DNA from: Sulfurovum sp.
GTDB lineage: Bacteria > Campylobacterota > Campylobacteria > Campylobacterales > Sulfurovaceae
DNA length: 41,735 nucleotides
Reading direction: 5' to 3'
Assembly (NCBI GenBank): GCA_015490315.1
Contig: WFYB01000218.1
Location: 1 to 41,735 of the forward strand
Part shown: piece after piece, positions 1-8,894 of the stretch
How positions within the stretch are numbered: the stretch's first letter is position 1
How the letters are laid out: each line of letters opens with the position of its first letter
Notes under the pieces: model-generated
Seen by the model: only the letters and a program-made list of their open reading frames with translations
Databases searched by the model: none
Told to the model about the DNA's origin: nothing
Program-made: the position numbers and the translations under genes

Positions 1-2
1 GT

Positions 3-170
3 AAATATTTGGCGCAAGTAGAAGAGGGGTCAACCTTGATCATAGATGGAAGCAAGGCAGAGTTTATTGATCATGACATCATGGAAACCATAGAAGACTT
101 TGCTGTGACGGCTAAAGAGAACAATATTCATGTAGTCAATAAGCTTTATGTCGATATGACTATAGCATAG
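3..170 (+). CDS. C-terminal fragment of a SulP-type transporter / STAS-domain protein (5' end outside window)
   Basis: Open frame from window start: KYLAQVEEGSTLIIDGSKAEFIDHDIMETIEDFAVTAKENNIHVVNKLYVDMTIA*, resembling the STAS-domain tail of SulP proteins. Confidence 0.6.
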   Translation, partial: KYLAQVEEGSTLIIDGSKAEFIDHDIMETIEDFAVTAKENNIHVVNKLYVDMTIA

Positions 171-187
171 AACATTAAATATGGATA

Positions 188-799
188 TTAGTGAAGCGTG
201 ATCTTCCCTCTGTGCAGTGTTACCTTTCCCTGCTGCTCTAGCTCTTTGAGTACGCGGCTTACGACAACGCGGGAGGTGCCAAGCTCTGTGGCGATGTGTT
301 CGTGGGTGGTCACTACAGGATTGCTCTGTTGTGCTTCAAGCCACTCCATGATACGTGCATCGAGATGTTTGAACTTGACGGAGTTGAGCAGTTTTGCCAG
401 CGAGGTAAAACGGATCTGGTAGAGCGAAAAGAGGTAGCTTTGGTAGCTGTCGCTCATCTTGGCGAGCTGTTTGATGCTCTGGGCATCAACGAGGTAGCCT
501 TCGATATCTGTTACCGTCTCTGCCGAGGCGACCGCTTCGGTCTGAGAGATGAGCGATGCGGTATTGACGATGCACTGCTCTCCGGGCTGCAGGGTATAGA
601 GGGTAATCTCTTCGATCCCGTCCGCCTGTGTATAGAGACGTACTTTGCCTTTGGTCAGCAGCAAAATGTTGTCACAGATGTCACCTTGGTAGAAGAGCAG
701 GTTGCCTGCAGGTACTTTGACCGGTTTGAGATGTTGTTTGAGAAATTCCCGTGCTTCGGGTTCGAGGGTATCCATAAAAGGATAGGGTGAAAGCTCCAT
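188..799 (-). CDS. Crp/Fnr family transcriptional regulator
   Basis: Cyclic-nucleotide-binding-like N-terminus plus C-terminal HTH (HEHIATELGTSRVVVSRVLKELEQQGKV); start taken at MELSPYPF, ORF extends to 829. Confidence 0.88.
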   Translation of the reverse strand: MELSPYPFMDTLEPEAREFLKQHLKPVKVPAGNLLFYQGDICDNILLLTKGKVRLYTQADGIEEITLYTLQPGEQCIVNTASLISQTEAVASAETVTDIEGYLVDAQSIKQLAKMSDSYQSYLFSLYQIRFTSLAKLLNSVKFKHLDARIMEWLEAQQSNPVVTTHEHIATELGTSRVVVSRVLKELEQQGKVTLHRGKITLH

Positions 800-855
800 G
801 GGTATCTCCGTGTAAAGTGATGATACCACTCTATCACGGAGAAACTTAAAGCTGC

Positions 856-1047
856 TTAGTCATTTTTGACTTTGCATCCTGTGTTGAGACCGAGGATGGC
901 ATAAAGCGGACACCATCCGATCAGTCCTGTCAGTAGTGGCACTGCACCAATGGCACCAAGCCAGTTCTGGCTCGCAAAGCCCCATCCGATGATCGCAACG
1001 CCTGCGATAACTCTGATAACTCTGTCAATTGTTCCTTCATTACACAT
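856..1047 (-). CDS. DUF2892 (YgaP-like transmembrane) small protein
   Basis: 63 aa: MCNEGTIDRVIRVIAGVAIIGWGF...GLIGWCPLYAILGLNTGCK, characteristic of DUF2892. Confidence 0.88.
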   Translation of the reverse strand: MCNEGTIDRVIRVIAGVAIIGWGFASQNWLGAIGAVPLLTGLIGWCPLYAILGLNTGCKVKND

Positions 1048-1139
1048 GATAAATCCTTTATGTTAAATTTGAATTACAAGAGAAGTATGACAAGTTTCCG
1101 CTAGTTTGTCTGTAATATGAGCTACATATACTATATTTC

Positions 1140-1152
1140 AATAATAATTATC
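1140..1152. promoter_or_regulatory. Fur-box-like palindrome 1
   Basis: aataataattatc, one mismatch from a 6-1-6 GATAAT-N-ATTATC palindrome, upstream of porin operon. Confidence 0.5.
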
Positions 1153-1207
1153 AATATTATCATAACTTAAGTTTACGCGGGTTAGAATGCGGTATCTAAA
1201 TTATTTA

Positions 1208-1220
1208 GATAATAATTATC
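1208..1220. promoter_or_regulatory. Fur-box-like palindrome 2
   Basis: gataataattatc, perfect 6-1-6 inverted repeat GATAAT-A-ATTATC, 23 bp before porin ATG. Confidence 0.6.
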
Positions 1221-1243
1221 AAAATATAATAAAAGGAATAATC

Positions 1244-2470
1244 ATGAAAAAAGAGTTGACACTTATCTCATTTGTGGCAATGCTGGCTACAGGAGCCAAT
1301 GCAACGAGTCTGGAGGAGCGTGTAAAGGCACTTGAGGAGAAAAGTGAGATACTCAGCGAGGAGCTTCTTAAAAAAGAGGAGAGCGGTTTTACATTTGCCA
1401 AAGCCGATCAGAGCTATAACGGTATGGGGGCAGCGGCATCGAAAGTCTATTATGCCCAGTCAGGACTCTCTATTGGAGGGTACGGTGAGATGTATTGGGC
1501 AAAAACGGAGGGTAAACGTGCCTTTGCCGATGTCTATCGCTTTATTCCCTATTTCGGATACCGATTTAACGACTGGATCGTCATGAATGCGGAGATCGAG
1601 TTTGAGCATGGCGGTGAAGAGGTCGCGATCGAGTTTCTCTATCTTGACTTTATGCTGGACAGATCTTTCAATGTAAGGCTGGGAAATCTGCTTGTACCAA
1701 TGGGCTTGACCAATCTCAGACACGAGCCGACACTTTTCAATACCGTACAGCGTCCGGAAATTGAGAAACTATTGATCCCAAGTACCTGGCATGAAAACGG
1801 TATACTTGCTTACGGAGAGCTTGCCCAGGGTGCTTTCGCCTATTCGGTAGGGGCGATCAATGCACTCAATGTCAACACTGCCTTTGCGACAGATATTACA
1901 AGTGCCAAAAGAGAGCAGTGGCTCAGAAAGGGACGTAAAGGATCAGCAGAGAAAGCGACATTTTCACCGGCATTTGTAGGACGTTTGGATTATAAGGGGA
2001 TCAATGGACTGCTTGTCGGTGCATCAGCCTACTATGGTGACGCTTCCAATACAGATCCTGATCTCTCCGGAGCAAACCTAAGTATCTTCGACCTGCATGC
2101 ACAGTATGAAAAAGGTCCGTTTAGTGCCAAAGCACTTTATACACAGGCAAATGTCAGCGGTGCAGAGAAACTTGGAGCAGATACTATCCAAAAAGCGAGT
2201 GGTTTCTATCTCAATACAGCCTATGATCTGGCAGATGCATTGCACATGGAATACAAGCTTCCGGTCTTTGTACAGTATGAACAGTACAATCCGATCGAAG
2301 AGACTGTCAGTGGCGCAGGTGAGTTGGGGGATATCTCCATTGTTACTGCCGGATTCAATTTTTATCCGACCGAACAGGTGGTACTCAAGGCTGACTATGC
2401 GATCAAAGATGATCCTGCCAGAGCCGACAAAGAGCGTACCGCTTCATTTGGATTGGGCTTTATCTTTTAA
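1244..2470 (+). CDS. Outer-membrane porin-like beta-barrel protein
   Basis: Signal peptide MKKELTLISFVAMLATGANA, coiled-coil N-terminus, beta-barrel-like body ending in aromatic F (ASFGLGFIF). Confidence 0.8.
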   Translation: MKKELTLISFVAMLATGANATSLEERVKALEEKSEILSEELLKKEESGFTFAKADQSYNGMGAAASKVYYAQSGLSIGGYGEMYWAKTEGKRAFADVYRFIPYFGYRFNDWIVMNAEIEFEHGGEEVAIEFLYLDFMLDRSFNVRLGNLLVPMGLTNLRHEPTLFNTVQRPEIEKLLIPSTWHENGILAYGELAQGAFAYSVGAINALNVNTAFATDITSAKREQWLRKGRKGSAEKATFSPAFVGRLDYKGINGLLVGASAYYGDASNTDPDLSGANLSIFDLHAQYEKGPFSAKALYTQANVSGAEKLGADTIQKASGFYLNTAYDLADALHMEYKLPVFVQYEQYNPIEETVSGAGELGDISIVTAGFNFYPTEQVVLKADYAIKDDPARADKERTASFGLGFIF

Positions 2471-2479
2471 GGAGTGGAT

Positions 2480-3001
2480 ATGGTTAGGAGACTCAGGATC
2501 CTCTTTTGCCTGCTTCCGTTGATCCTCGGAGGTGCAAAGGCTGCCAATGTAGAGCAGATCGTCAAAGAGGCACTTCCCATGGCAACAAAAATCGAACCTG
2601 ACAAGGTTATTCTCACTCGAAGCGAGGCGCAGGAGGTGATGCGCCATGCCAAGATGAAACTGCCCTCACGGCTCTACCGCATTTTTCGTATCTATCGCGG
2701 CAAAAAAGAGCTTGCAGACGGTGTGGTGATCACACGCAAGGTGCGTAGCAAAAAAGCGAGTGTGCTTTATCTGTTTGACCACGAAGGGAAGTTGCTCTTT
2801 GCAGAAGTATTGGCATTTGCCGAACCGTCGGAGTTTCTCCCCTCAAAAGTCTGGATGGGACAGTTTCAAAACAAAAGCCCCGATGCGCCGCTGCGCGTGG
2901 GCAAAGATATCCCAATGATATCGGGAGCGACACTCAGCGCACGCAACGTTACCGACGGCGCCAGACTTGCACGTGCCCTTGTAGAAGCGGTACTGCGATG
3001 A
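2480..3001 (+). CDS. Exported FMN-binding domain protein
   Basis: Signal peptide, then FMN-binding-like domain with flavinylation-type motif ISGATLSARNVTDGARLARALVEAV. Confidence 0.78.
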   Translation: MVRRLRILFCLLPLILGGAKAANVEQIVKEALPMATKIEPDKVILTRSEAQEVMRHAKMKLPSRLYRIFRIYRGKKELADGVVITRKVRSKKASVLYLFDHEGKLLFAEVLAFAEPSEFLPSKVWMGQFQNKSPDAPLRVGKDIPMISGATLSARNVTDGARLARALVEAVLR

Positions 3002-3471
3002 AGTTTTTAGTGACAAAAGAGTGGCAGCGCGCGCCCTTTTTGAAGATGCTTATGGGAGGGGTGGCGCTTTTTTTGCTCCTTTTTCTTGCAACCGATGTAG
3101 TGTTGCATCACTTTCAGACAGGAGTGAGTCTCTCTCGTACTTCAGAAATCCTCTTTGGTAACGAAGCGGCATTTGTCGATCCTGTGCCTCTTGGCACACT
3201 GCTGCTGTGGGTACATATCGACCTTTTTATCGGGATGCTAACGGTACTAATCCTCTCGGCGATCGCAATACGCCTTAGCAGCAGTGCAAGCAAGAGCACC
3301 GTATGGCTGCATCTTCTGTCACTTCCCGCACTTCTTGCGCCTATCACATTGACCGTTGCCTATCTGACCTCTATGCAGTGGATGGTGGTACTCTGGCTTG
3401 GCTCTTTTATGCTCTGGCATATCATGGGGGTAGTGCTTTGTGTAGTGATCCTCTGGAGGGTATGGCGATGA
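2998..3471 (+). CDS. Small integral membrane protein, possible heme/electron-transfer component
   Basis: 157 aa, about four hydrophobic segments with His in or near them (VLHHFQ, WVHIDLF, WLHLLS, LWHIMG); ATGA overlap with upstream gene. Confidence 0.65.
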   Translation: MKFLVTKEWQRAPFLKMLMGGVALFLLLFLATDVVLHHFQTGVSLSRTSEILFGNEAAFVDPVPLGTLLLWVHIDLFIGMLTVLILSAIAIRLSSSASKSTVWLHLLSLPALLAPITLTVAYLTSMQWMVVLWLGSFMLWHIMGVVLCVVILWRVWR

Positions 3472-3869
3472 AAGCATCAAAACACTTTGGCGTAGCGATT
3501 GCCTATTTTCTCCTTTTTCTTGCAGCGGTGGTGGACAGCGGTGTGGCGCTCTATTTCCAAGAGCATGGTATCGGCTTGCCGATGCGCAAGAGTTTGGAAG
3601 GATTTTTGGAGATTCTTGTGCCGCATCTTGCGGCTATGGATGTCAGCGCGTTTGTTGTGACACACTTTCTGCTCTTTACTTCCCTCTATAGCGATAGGGC
3701 AAAGCGCATACTTTATGGTGCATTGCTGGGTTTGATCCTGCTGGATCAGAGCATCTATCTTTGGATGTGGAGCGGCTGGGAGACGATCGGGTGGATCAAG
3801 CCTTTGGCTGTCGTGGCCCTATCGGCAGTCTGGGCGGCGGTGGTATGGGCTATAGCGGTTGCTTTATAA
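3468..3869 (+). CDS. Small integral membrane protein, operon partner
   Basis: ATG at 3468 overlaps previous stop (ATGA); 133 aa hydrophobic protein MKASKHFGVAIAYFLLFLAAVVDSG... Confidence 0.65.
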   Translation: MKASKHFGVAIAYFLLFLAAVVDSGVALYFQEHGIGLPMRKSLEGFLEILVPHLAAMDVSAFVVTHFLLFTSLYSDRAKRILYGALLGLILLDQSIYLWMWSGWETIGWIKPLAVVALSAVWAAVVWAIAVAL

Positions 3870-4804
3870 GGAAACCATCTTAAATGCAGCATCGCTCGGT
3901 CGATATCGTAGAGTATCTTACCGTCACTTTGTACGAGGATAAACGAGATTTCGGGATGCACCTTCAAAAACGCAAGTGCCTCAGCCGGGGGCATCACTGC
4001 TACTGCGGTGGCATAGGCATCAAGTCTGCTATTATCACCCAAAGAGATGAGTGTCACGGAGTGAAAGTGGCGCTCCGGTCTTTTGGTTTTGGGGTCGATG
4101 AGATGGTGCTCTTCGGGGCGGGTGGCATATCGCCGATAGGTTCCGGAAGTAGAGATCGCTATCTGAGGCATCCGTGTCTCTATCTGGGCAAAGAGCCCTG
4201 AAGCATAGGGCGATTCGATACCGACTTTACAGAGATCAAGACAGCGTATATCACCGCTAAGGGCAATTCTTCCGCGCGTGACATTCTGCTCGGCTAACCG
4301 TGCCGCGGCAAGATCGATGCCGTAGCCTTTGCCCATGCCGCCAAGATCGAGTGTGATATCGCTATCGGTTTGGATCGTGGAGGGCGTAATTTTGATCCCC
4401 TCGATGCGCACGGCAGCCATCCGGCGCATCCCTTCATCTACACGGCGCGGTTTCTCTCCAAAACGGTAGAGTTTTTTGGTCACAGAACCGATCGTGATAT
4501 CAAATGCCCCCTTGGTCTCCCTGTGGTAGCGTATGCTCTCAAGAAGCGCGTTGGCAAGCAGAGGATCGTAGGCGATTTTGTGAGTTGCATTGAGTCGGTA
4601 AAGCAGTGCCTTTTCATCAAAGGAGGAGAGTGCTTTCTCTGCTTTTGCGATCGCATCAAATGCATATCTTGCTTTGGCGCTGTCGGATTTGGGCAGCCAC
4701 ACAGTCGCATAGGTGCCCATCATCACACGTGTCCGAGAGGGATACTCCTGTGCAGTGAGCGGGAGCAGTGCAAGCAGGAGTGCGAGGATAAGCGTACGCA
4801 TCAC
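3755..4804 (-). CDS. apbE: FAD:protein FMN transferase (ApbE family)
   Basis: Signal peptide plus [56 protein letters not shown] motifs typical of ApbE. Confidence 0.9.
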   Translation of the reverse strand: MMRTLILALLLALLPLTAQEYPSRTRVMMGTYATVWLPKSDSAKARYAFDAIAKAEKALSSFDEKALLYRLNATHKIAYDPLLANALLESIRYHRETKGAFDITIGSVTKKLYRFGEKPRRVDEGMRRMAAVRIEGIKITPSTIQTDSDITLDLGGMGKGYGIDLAAARLAEQNVTRGRIALSGDIRCLDLCKVGIESPYASGLFAQIETRMPQIAISTSGTYRRYATRPEEHHLIDPKTKRPERHFHSVTLISLGDNSRLDAYATAVAVMPPAEALAFLKVHPEISFILVQSDGKILYDIDRAMLHLRWFPYKATAIAHTTAAQTADRATTAKGLIHPIVSQPLHIQR

Positions 4805-6744
4805 TTTTTATGCCGTCTGCCTAACACCTCCACTACTCCTTTGAAATCTCTTTCGTGTCCGAAGCAGGCACTGGAGTTGCAGAGCATGAAGCCGTCATTG
4901 GTGTCGTTCTTGAAGAGACAGAAAGGGTAGGGAAGTTTGTCAAGTTGAGGGATATAGGGTGCAAGCTTCTCCTCTTTGGCTTTGATGACGATGTCATCTT
5001 TGAGATAGCGGATGACCATTTTGCTCATTTTGGGTGTGGAGATGGGCTGTCGCATCACATCGTAGGAGTGTATCTCGAGTGACTTGAAGACAAACTTTTT
5101 GTAGACTGTATCGACCAGCGAAGAGATGGAGTGCAGCACTCCGACCATCGTGGCTACCGAGGAGGGGTAGGAGCTGTCATAGATATCGGCATCGGTCTCA
5201 AACTCCCCTCGGCTGAATTTCCACTTGCCCCCGGCATAGTACCTTTCGATGGCATTGTTGGCAAGTTTGACGGCAGTGACGAGATAGTGTTCATCAAGGG
5301 TACTCTCATATGCTTCAATGAGTGCTTCACACAGATAGGCATAGTCCTCCAAAAAGGCATGGATCTTCGGTTTTTTACCGATGAGTGTGGAGTGAAAGAG
5401 TTGGGAGTTGATATACATACTCTTTAGCAGTGCCTCAAGTGAGCGTTTCGCCTCTTTGAGATAGCGTTTTTCTACCCTGCCGGCTTGAAAGAGTGAGGTG
5501 ATCATCATCGCATTCCATGAGACGATCACCTTTTTGTCTATGAAGGGATAGCTGCGTTTCTCTCTGCGTTTTTGGAGTGCTTTGATCGCTTCACTGTAGT
5601 AGGGGATCTTCTCGGTTGCGGAGGGGTCATCGACCCGGATGATGTTTTTGCCCTCGAAGTTGCCCTCTTTGGTGATATGCAGTGCCTTGGCAAGCGCTTT
5701 ATGTGCCGAGGAGGGGATCCCCTCTTTCTCAAAGGATTTGAGTGCTTTGTCGTAACTGTAGACAAAATATTTGCCCTCTTCCCCTTCTGTATCCGCATCG
5801 CTTGCGGAGTAGAAGAGGTTATCCTGTGACATCTTCTCGAGCATAAAATCAAGTGTCTCAAAACTGATCTCTTTATAAAAGTCATTGTCGGTGACATGGT
5901 AGGCTTTGAGATAGACCGAAGCGAGCAGGGCATTGTCATAGGTCATCTTCTCGAAGTGGGGGACAAGCCATTCATTATCCGTAGAGTAGCGGCAGAAGCC
6001 GCCGTCGACGATATCGCGCAGTCCACCCTTTGCCATGGAAGAGAGGGAGAGCAGCACCATATTGAGCACCTCTTTGTCGCGTGTGAGCTTATAGAGGTCG
6101 AGCAGCAGATCGAGTGTGGATGCCTGAGGGAACTTCGGAGCGGTATTGAAACCGCCATCTTTGTGATCGAAGAGCTGTTTTGCTTGCGCGATGGTGCGCG
6201 AGATGATACTCTCATCGAGCTTGGTCGCCTGTATTGTATGTTCGTTTTTGTTGAGGTGGTCGAGAATCTTCTGGGCTTCACTGACGAGTACCTCTTTTTC
6301 AGTCTTGTACTTCTCTGTGATCACTTCGAGCAGCGTGGGGAAGCTCATCATCCCGTACTTGGGTTCGGCGGGGATGTAGGTTGCTGAGTAGAAGGGTTTG
6401 AGATCATCTGTCAAGAAGATCGAGGTAGGCCAGCCGCCGGGCCGCCCGTTCATCAGCTGATAGACCTCCTGAAAGTGTTTGTCTATATCGGGACGCTCCT
6501 CACGGTCAACTTTGATCGAGACAAAGTGCTCGTTGAGGATCTTCGCGATCTCAGGATTTTCAAAACTCTCCCGCTCCATCACATGGCACCAGTGGCAAGA
6601 ACTGTATCCGATACTTAGAAAGATCGGCTTGTGTTCGTCCCGTGCTTTTTGGAATGCCTCTTCTCCCCAGGGATACCAGTCCACGGGGTTGTCAGCGTGC
6701 TGCTGCAGGTAGGGAGAGTGTTCATTTTTGAGATGATTCGCCAT
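4801..6744 (-). CDS. Thioredoxin domain-containing protein (DUF255 / YyaL / SSP411 type)
   Basis: [31 protein letters not shown]...[18 protein letters not shown] is diagnostic of the family. Confidence 0.94.
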   Translation of the reverse strand: MANHLKNEHSPYLQQHADNPVDWYPWGEEAFQKARDEHKPIFLSIGYSSCHWCHVMERESFENPEIAKILNEHFVSIKVDREERPDIDKHFQEVYQLMNGRPGGWPTSIFLTDDLKPFYSATYIPAEPKYGMMSFPTLLEVITEKYKTEKEVLVSEAQKILDHLNKNEHTIQATKLDESIISRTIAQAKQLFDHKDGGFNTAPKFPQASTLDLLLDLYKLTRDKEVLNMVLLSLSSMAKGGLRDIVDGGFCRYSTDNEWLVPHFEKMTYDNALLASVYLKAYHVTDNDFYKEISFETLDFMLEKMSQDNLFYSASDADTEGEEGKYFVYSYDKALKSFEKEGIPSSAHKALAKALHITKEGNFEGKNIIRVDDPSATEKIPYYSEAIKALQKRREKRSYPFIDKKVIVSWNAMMITSLFQAGRVEKRYLKEAKRSLEALLKSMYINSQLFHSTLIGKKPKIHAFLEDYAYLCEALIEAYESTLDEHYLVTAVKLANNAIERYYAGGKWKFSRGEFETDADIYDSSYPSSVATMVGVLHSISSLVDTVYKKFVFKSLEIHSYDVMRQPISTPKMSKMVIRYLKDDIVIKAKEEKLAPYIPQLDKLPYPFCLFKNDTNDGFMLCNSSACFGHERDFKGVVEVLGRRHKK

Positions 6745-6822
6745 TGCTTGTACCCTTTGTAAAATGTTAAACAAGTTTTGTTACTATTACACAGCTTATA
6801 CACAAATAGTACAATACAATAC

Positions 6823-7094
6823 TATAGAACCTGCTGGATACCCTAGACATTCACAATGGGTTTTGCAAATGTAAGGTTGTGCAAGAGATTTATAAGTCCT
6901 AGCCATAGCTAAGATGCAGTAAATATCTTGTGCAAAATTGCGTTTACAAAGCCCACCCGGAGGGCAACACAAGCTTTCGCCTATGCGTCGTTACTCTTTT
7001 TCGACTTAGCTACGGCTAGGGCTTCAAAAGAGTGCCTAGCCTAGACAAAAGCTTGTGATGTTGTGAACGCCTAGGGTATTCAGCGGGTTCTATA
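6823..7094. repeat. 272-bp structured palindromic element (34-bp imperfect terminal inverted repeats, two internal stem-loops)
   Basis: 6823-6856 pairs with 7061-7094 (30/34); 6857-6873/6939-6955; 6877-6892/6920-6935; 6967-7000/7026-7057 in two blocks; loop 6895-6913 complementary to loop 7005-7023 (17/19). Confidence 0.75.
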
Positions 7095-7118
7095 AATTTT
7101 AAAATAAAGAGAGCAAAA

Positions 7119-8894
7119 ATGCAAAATATCACCAAAAAGTTACTTCTTGTGAGTCTGCTTTTGAGTACCTTCCTCTTTGGGGGATTTTCCAGTGCGTTGA
7201 AGAAGCAGAAGTTTCTATCCCCTGAGGAAGCTTTCAGGGTCACAGCGGTCAAAAAAGGTGATAGTATCGAAACAGAGATCAAGATGGCAGACAAGATCCA
7301 TATCTATGAGGATGCGCTCCACTACCGTATCACGGCACCCAAAAAGGTGGAACTGAAGGTCAACAAACCCGAAGCCAAAGAGCTTGACGGTGACAAGGTC
7401 TATGAGAAAGATCTGCGTATCACGATCCCTGTAAGCCGAATCGAAAGCAAAGTGAAGGGAGACTATACGCTTGAGATAGAGTTTCAGGGGTGCTCGGATG
7501 CAGGTATCTGCTATCAGCCGATCAAAAAGCAGTTTCACTTCAAGGGAGCTAAGGCGGGATTTTTTGACAAGATAAGCAATGCGCTCAAAGAGGGCAATGC
7601 CGCCAAGATTGCCGATCTTCTCTCCAATGAGAGCGGGCTTTTCATTGTGTTTCTCTTTTTCCTTTTTGGGGTCTTTCTTTCACTGACCCCGTGTATCTTC
7701 CCTATGATTCCGATCCTCTCCTCCATTATCGTCTCGCAGCAGAAAGGAGAGGAGAAACCCAGTGTCGCGAAGGCATTTTTCACCTCACTTGTCTATGTAC
7801 TCGCTATGGCGTTGACCTATACTGTGGTGGGTGTCGTGGCGGGACTTGTCGGTGCCGATATTCAGACAGCGATGCAAAATCCGTGGGTACTGAGTGCGTT
7901 TGCGGCGATGTTTGTCGCGCTTGCCTTTTCCCTCTTTGGCTATTACGAAATAGGTCTGCCTGCTTCCTGGCAGAGTAAGTTAAGCCGTGTGAGTGACGAA
8001 GCAGGCGCGAGGGGCGGGCTGATCGGTACAGCTGTTATGGGGCTGCTCTCAGCACTGATCGTAGGTCCCTGTGTCGCGCCGCCGCTTGCGGGTGCGGTAC
8101 TCTTCATTTCTCATACGGGGGATGCGGCGCTTGGCGGGATCGCCCTGTTTGTGATGAGCCTGGGGATGGGACTGCCGTTGCTGCTTGTCGGCATCGGTGC
8201 GGGCAAATTCATGCCCAAGCCCGGGGGCTGGATGACAGCAGTCTCTCAGGCATTTGGCGTGATGATGCTTGCCCTTGCGATCTTCATGCTCTCACGTGTG
8301 CTGCCTGAGAGTGTAACGATGATGCTCTGGGCACTGCTCTTTATCGGTACGGCTCTGTATATGGGAGTCTTCGAGAGCAAGGCAGGCGAGGGGGTGATGA
8401 AGCTTTTTAGGTTGCTTGCGATGCTTTTTTTGCTCTACGGTGTGGCACTCTTTATGGGGGCACTGAGTGGGGCGGATTCGATGTTTAGGCCTTTTGAGAG
8501 ATTTACCTCCGGTACCAAATCGGCAGTAGAGAGTCCCAAGGATAAGGGGCATTTGGGATACTCGGTGGAACGTCTGATGAGAGAGGTCGAAGCCTCGGAT
8601 AAGCCGGTCGTTGTCGATTTTGGCAAGGAGTCCTGTACGGCATGTAAGGAGCTCGAGGAGATCACCTTCCCCGATCCAAAGGTCAAAGAGCAGCTCAAGA
8701 AGTTTACCTTCATTCAGATCGATCTAAGCAAAAATACCGATGCAGACAAAGCCCTGCTCAAAAAGTATGAACTCTTCGGCACTCCGAACATTATATTCTT
8801 TGACAAAAATAACCGCTATCTCCCGGAAAAAAGCCTGACAGGCTTCATCAAGCCCGAAGCGTTCGCCAAGCATCTAAAGAGTGTGGCAGATTAG
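7119..8894 (+). CDS. dsbD: Thiol:disulfide interchange protein DsbD
   Basis: N-terminal periplasmic domain, CcdA-like TM region (LTPCIFPMIPILSSII, GPCVAPPLAGA), C-terminal thioredoxin-like domain with SCTACKELE. Confidence 0.93.
   Translation: MQNITKKLLLVSLLLSTFLFGGFSSALKKQKFLSPEEAFRVTAVKKGDSIETEIKMADKIHIYEDALHYRITAPKKVELKVNKPEAKELDGDKVYEKDLRITIPVSRIESKVKGDYTLEIEFQGCSDAGICYQPIKKQFHFKGAKAGFFDKISNALKEGNAAKIADLLSNESGLFIVFLFFLFGVFLSLTPCIFPMIPILSSIIVSQQKGEEKPSVAKAFFTSLVYVLAMALTYTVVGVVAGLVGADIQTAMQNPWVLSAFAAMFVALAFSLFGYYEIGLPASWQSKLSRVSDEAGARGGLIGTAVMGLLSALIVGPCVAPPLAGAVLFISHTGDAALGGIALFVMSLGMGLPLLLVGIGAGKFMPKPGGWMTAVSQAFGVMMLALAIFMLSRVLPESVTMMLWALLFIGTALYMGVFESKAGEGVMKLFRLLAMLFLLYGVALFMGALSGADSMFRPFERFTSGTKSAVESPKDKGHLGYSVERLMREVEASDKPVVVDFGKESCTACKELEEITFPDPKVKEQLKKFTFIQIDLSKNTDADKALLKKYELFGTPNIIFFDKNNRYLPEKSLTGFIKPEAFAKHLKSVAD

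Noticed and set aside
3303-3869. 188-aa ORF start at 3303
   Set aside because: N-terminal part is an out-of-frame reading of the 2998-3471 gene; the internal ATG at 3468 with ATGA overlap is the credible start.
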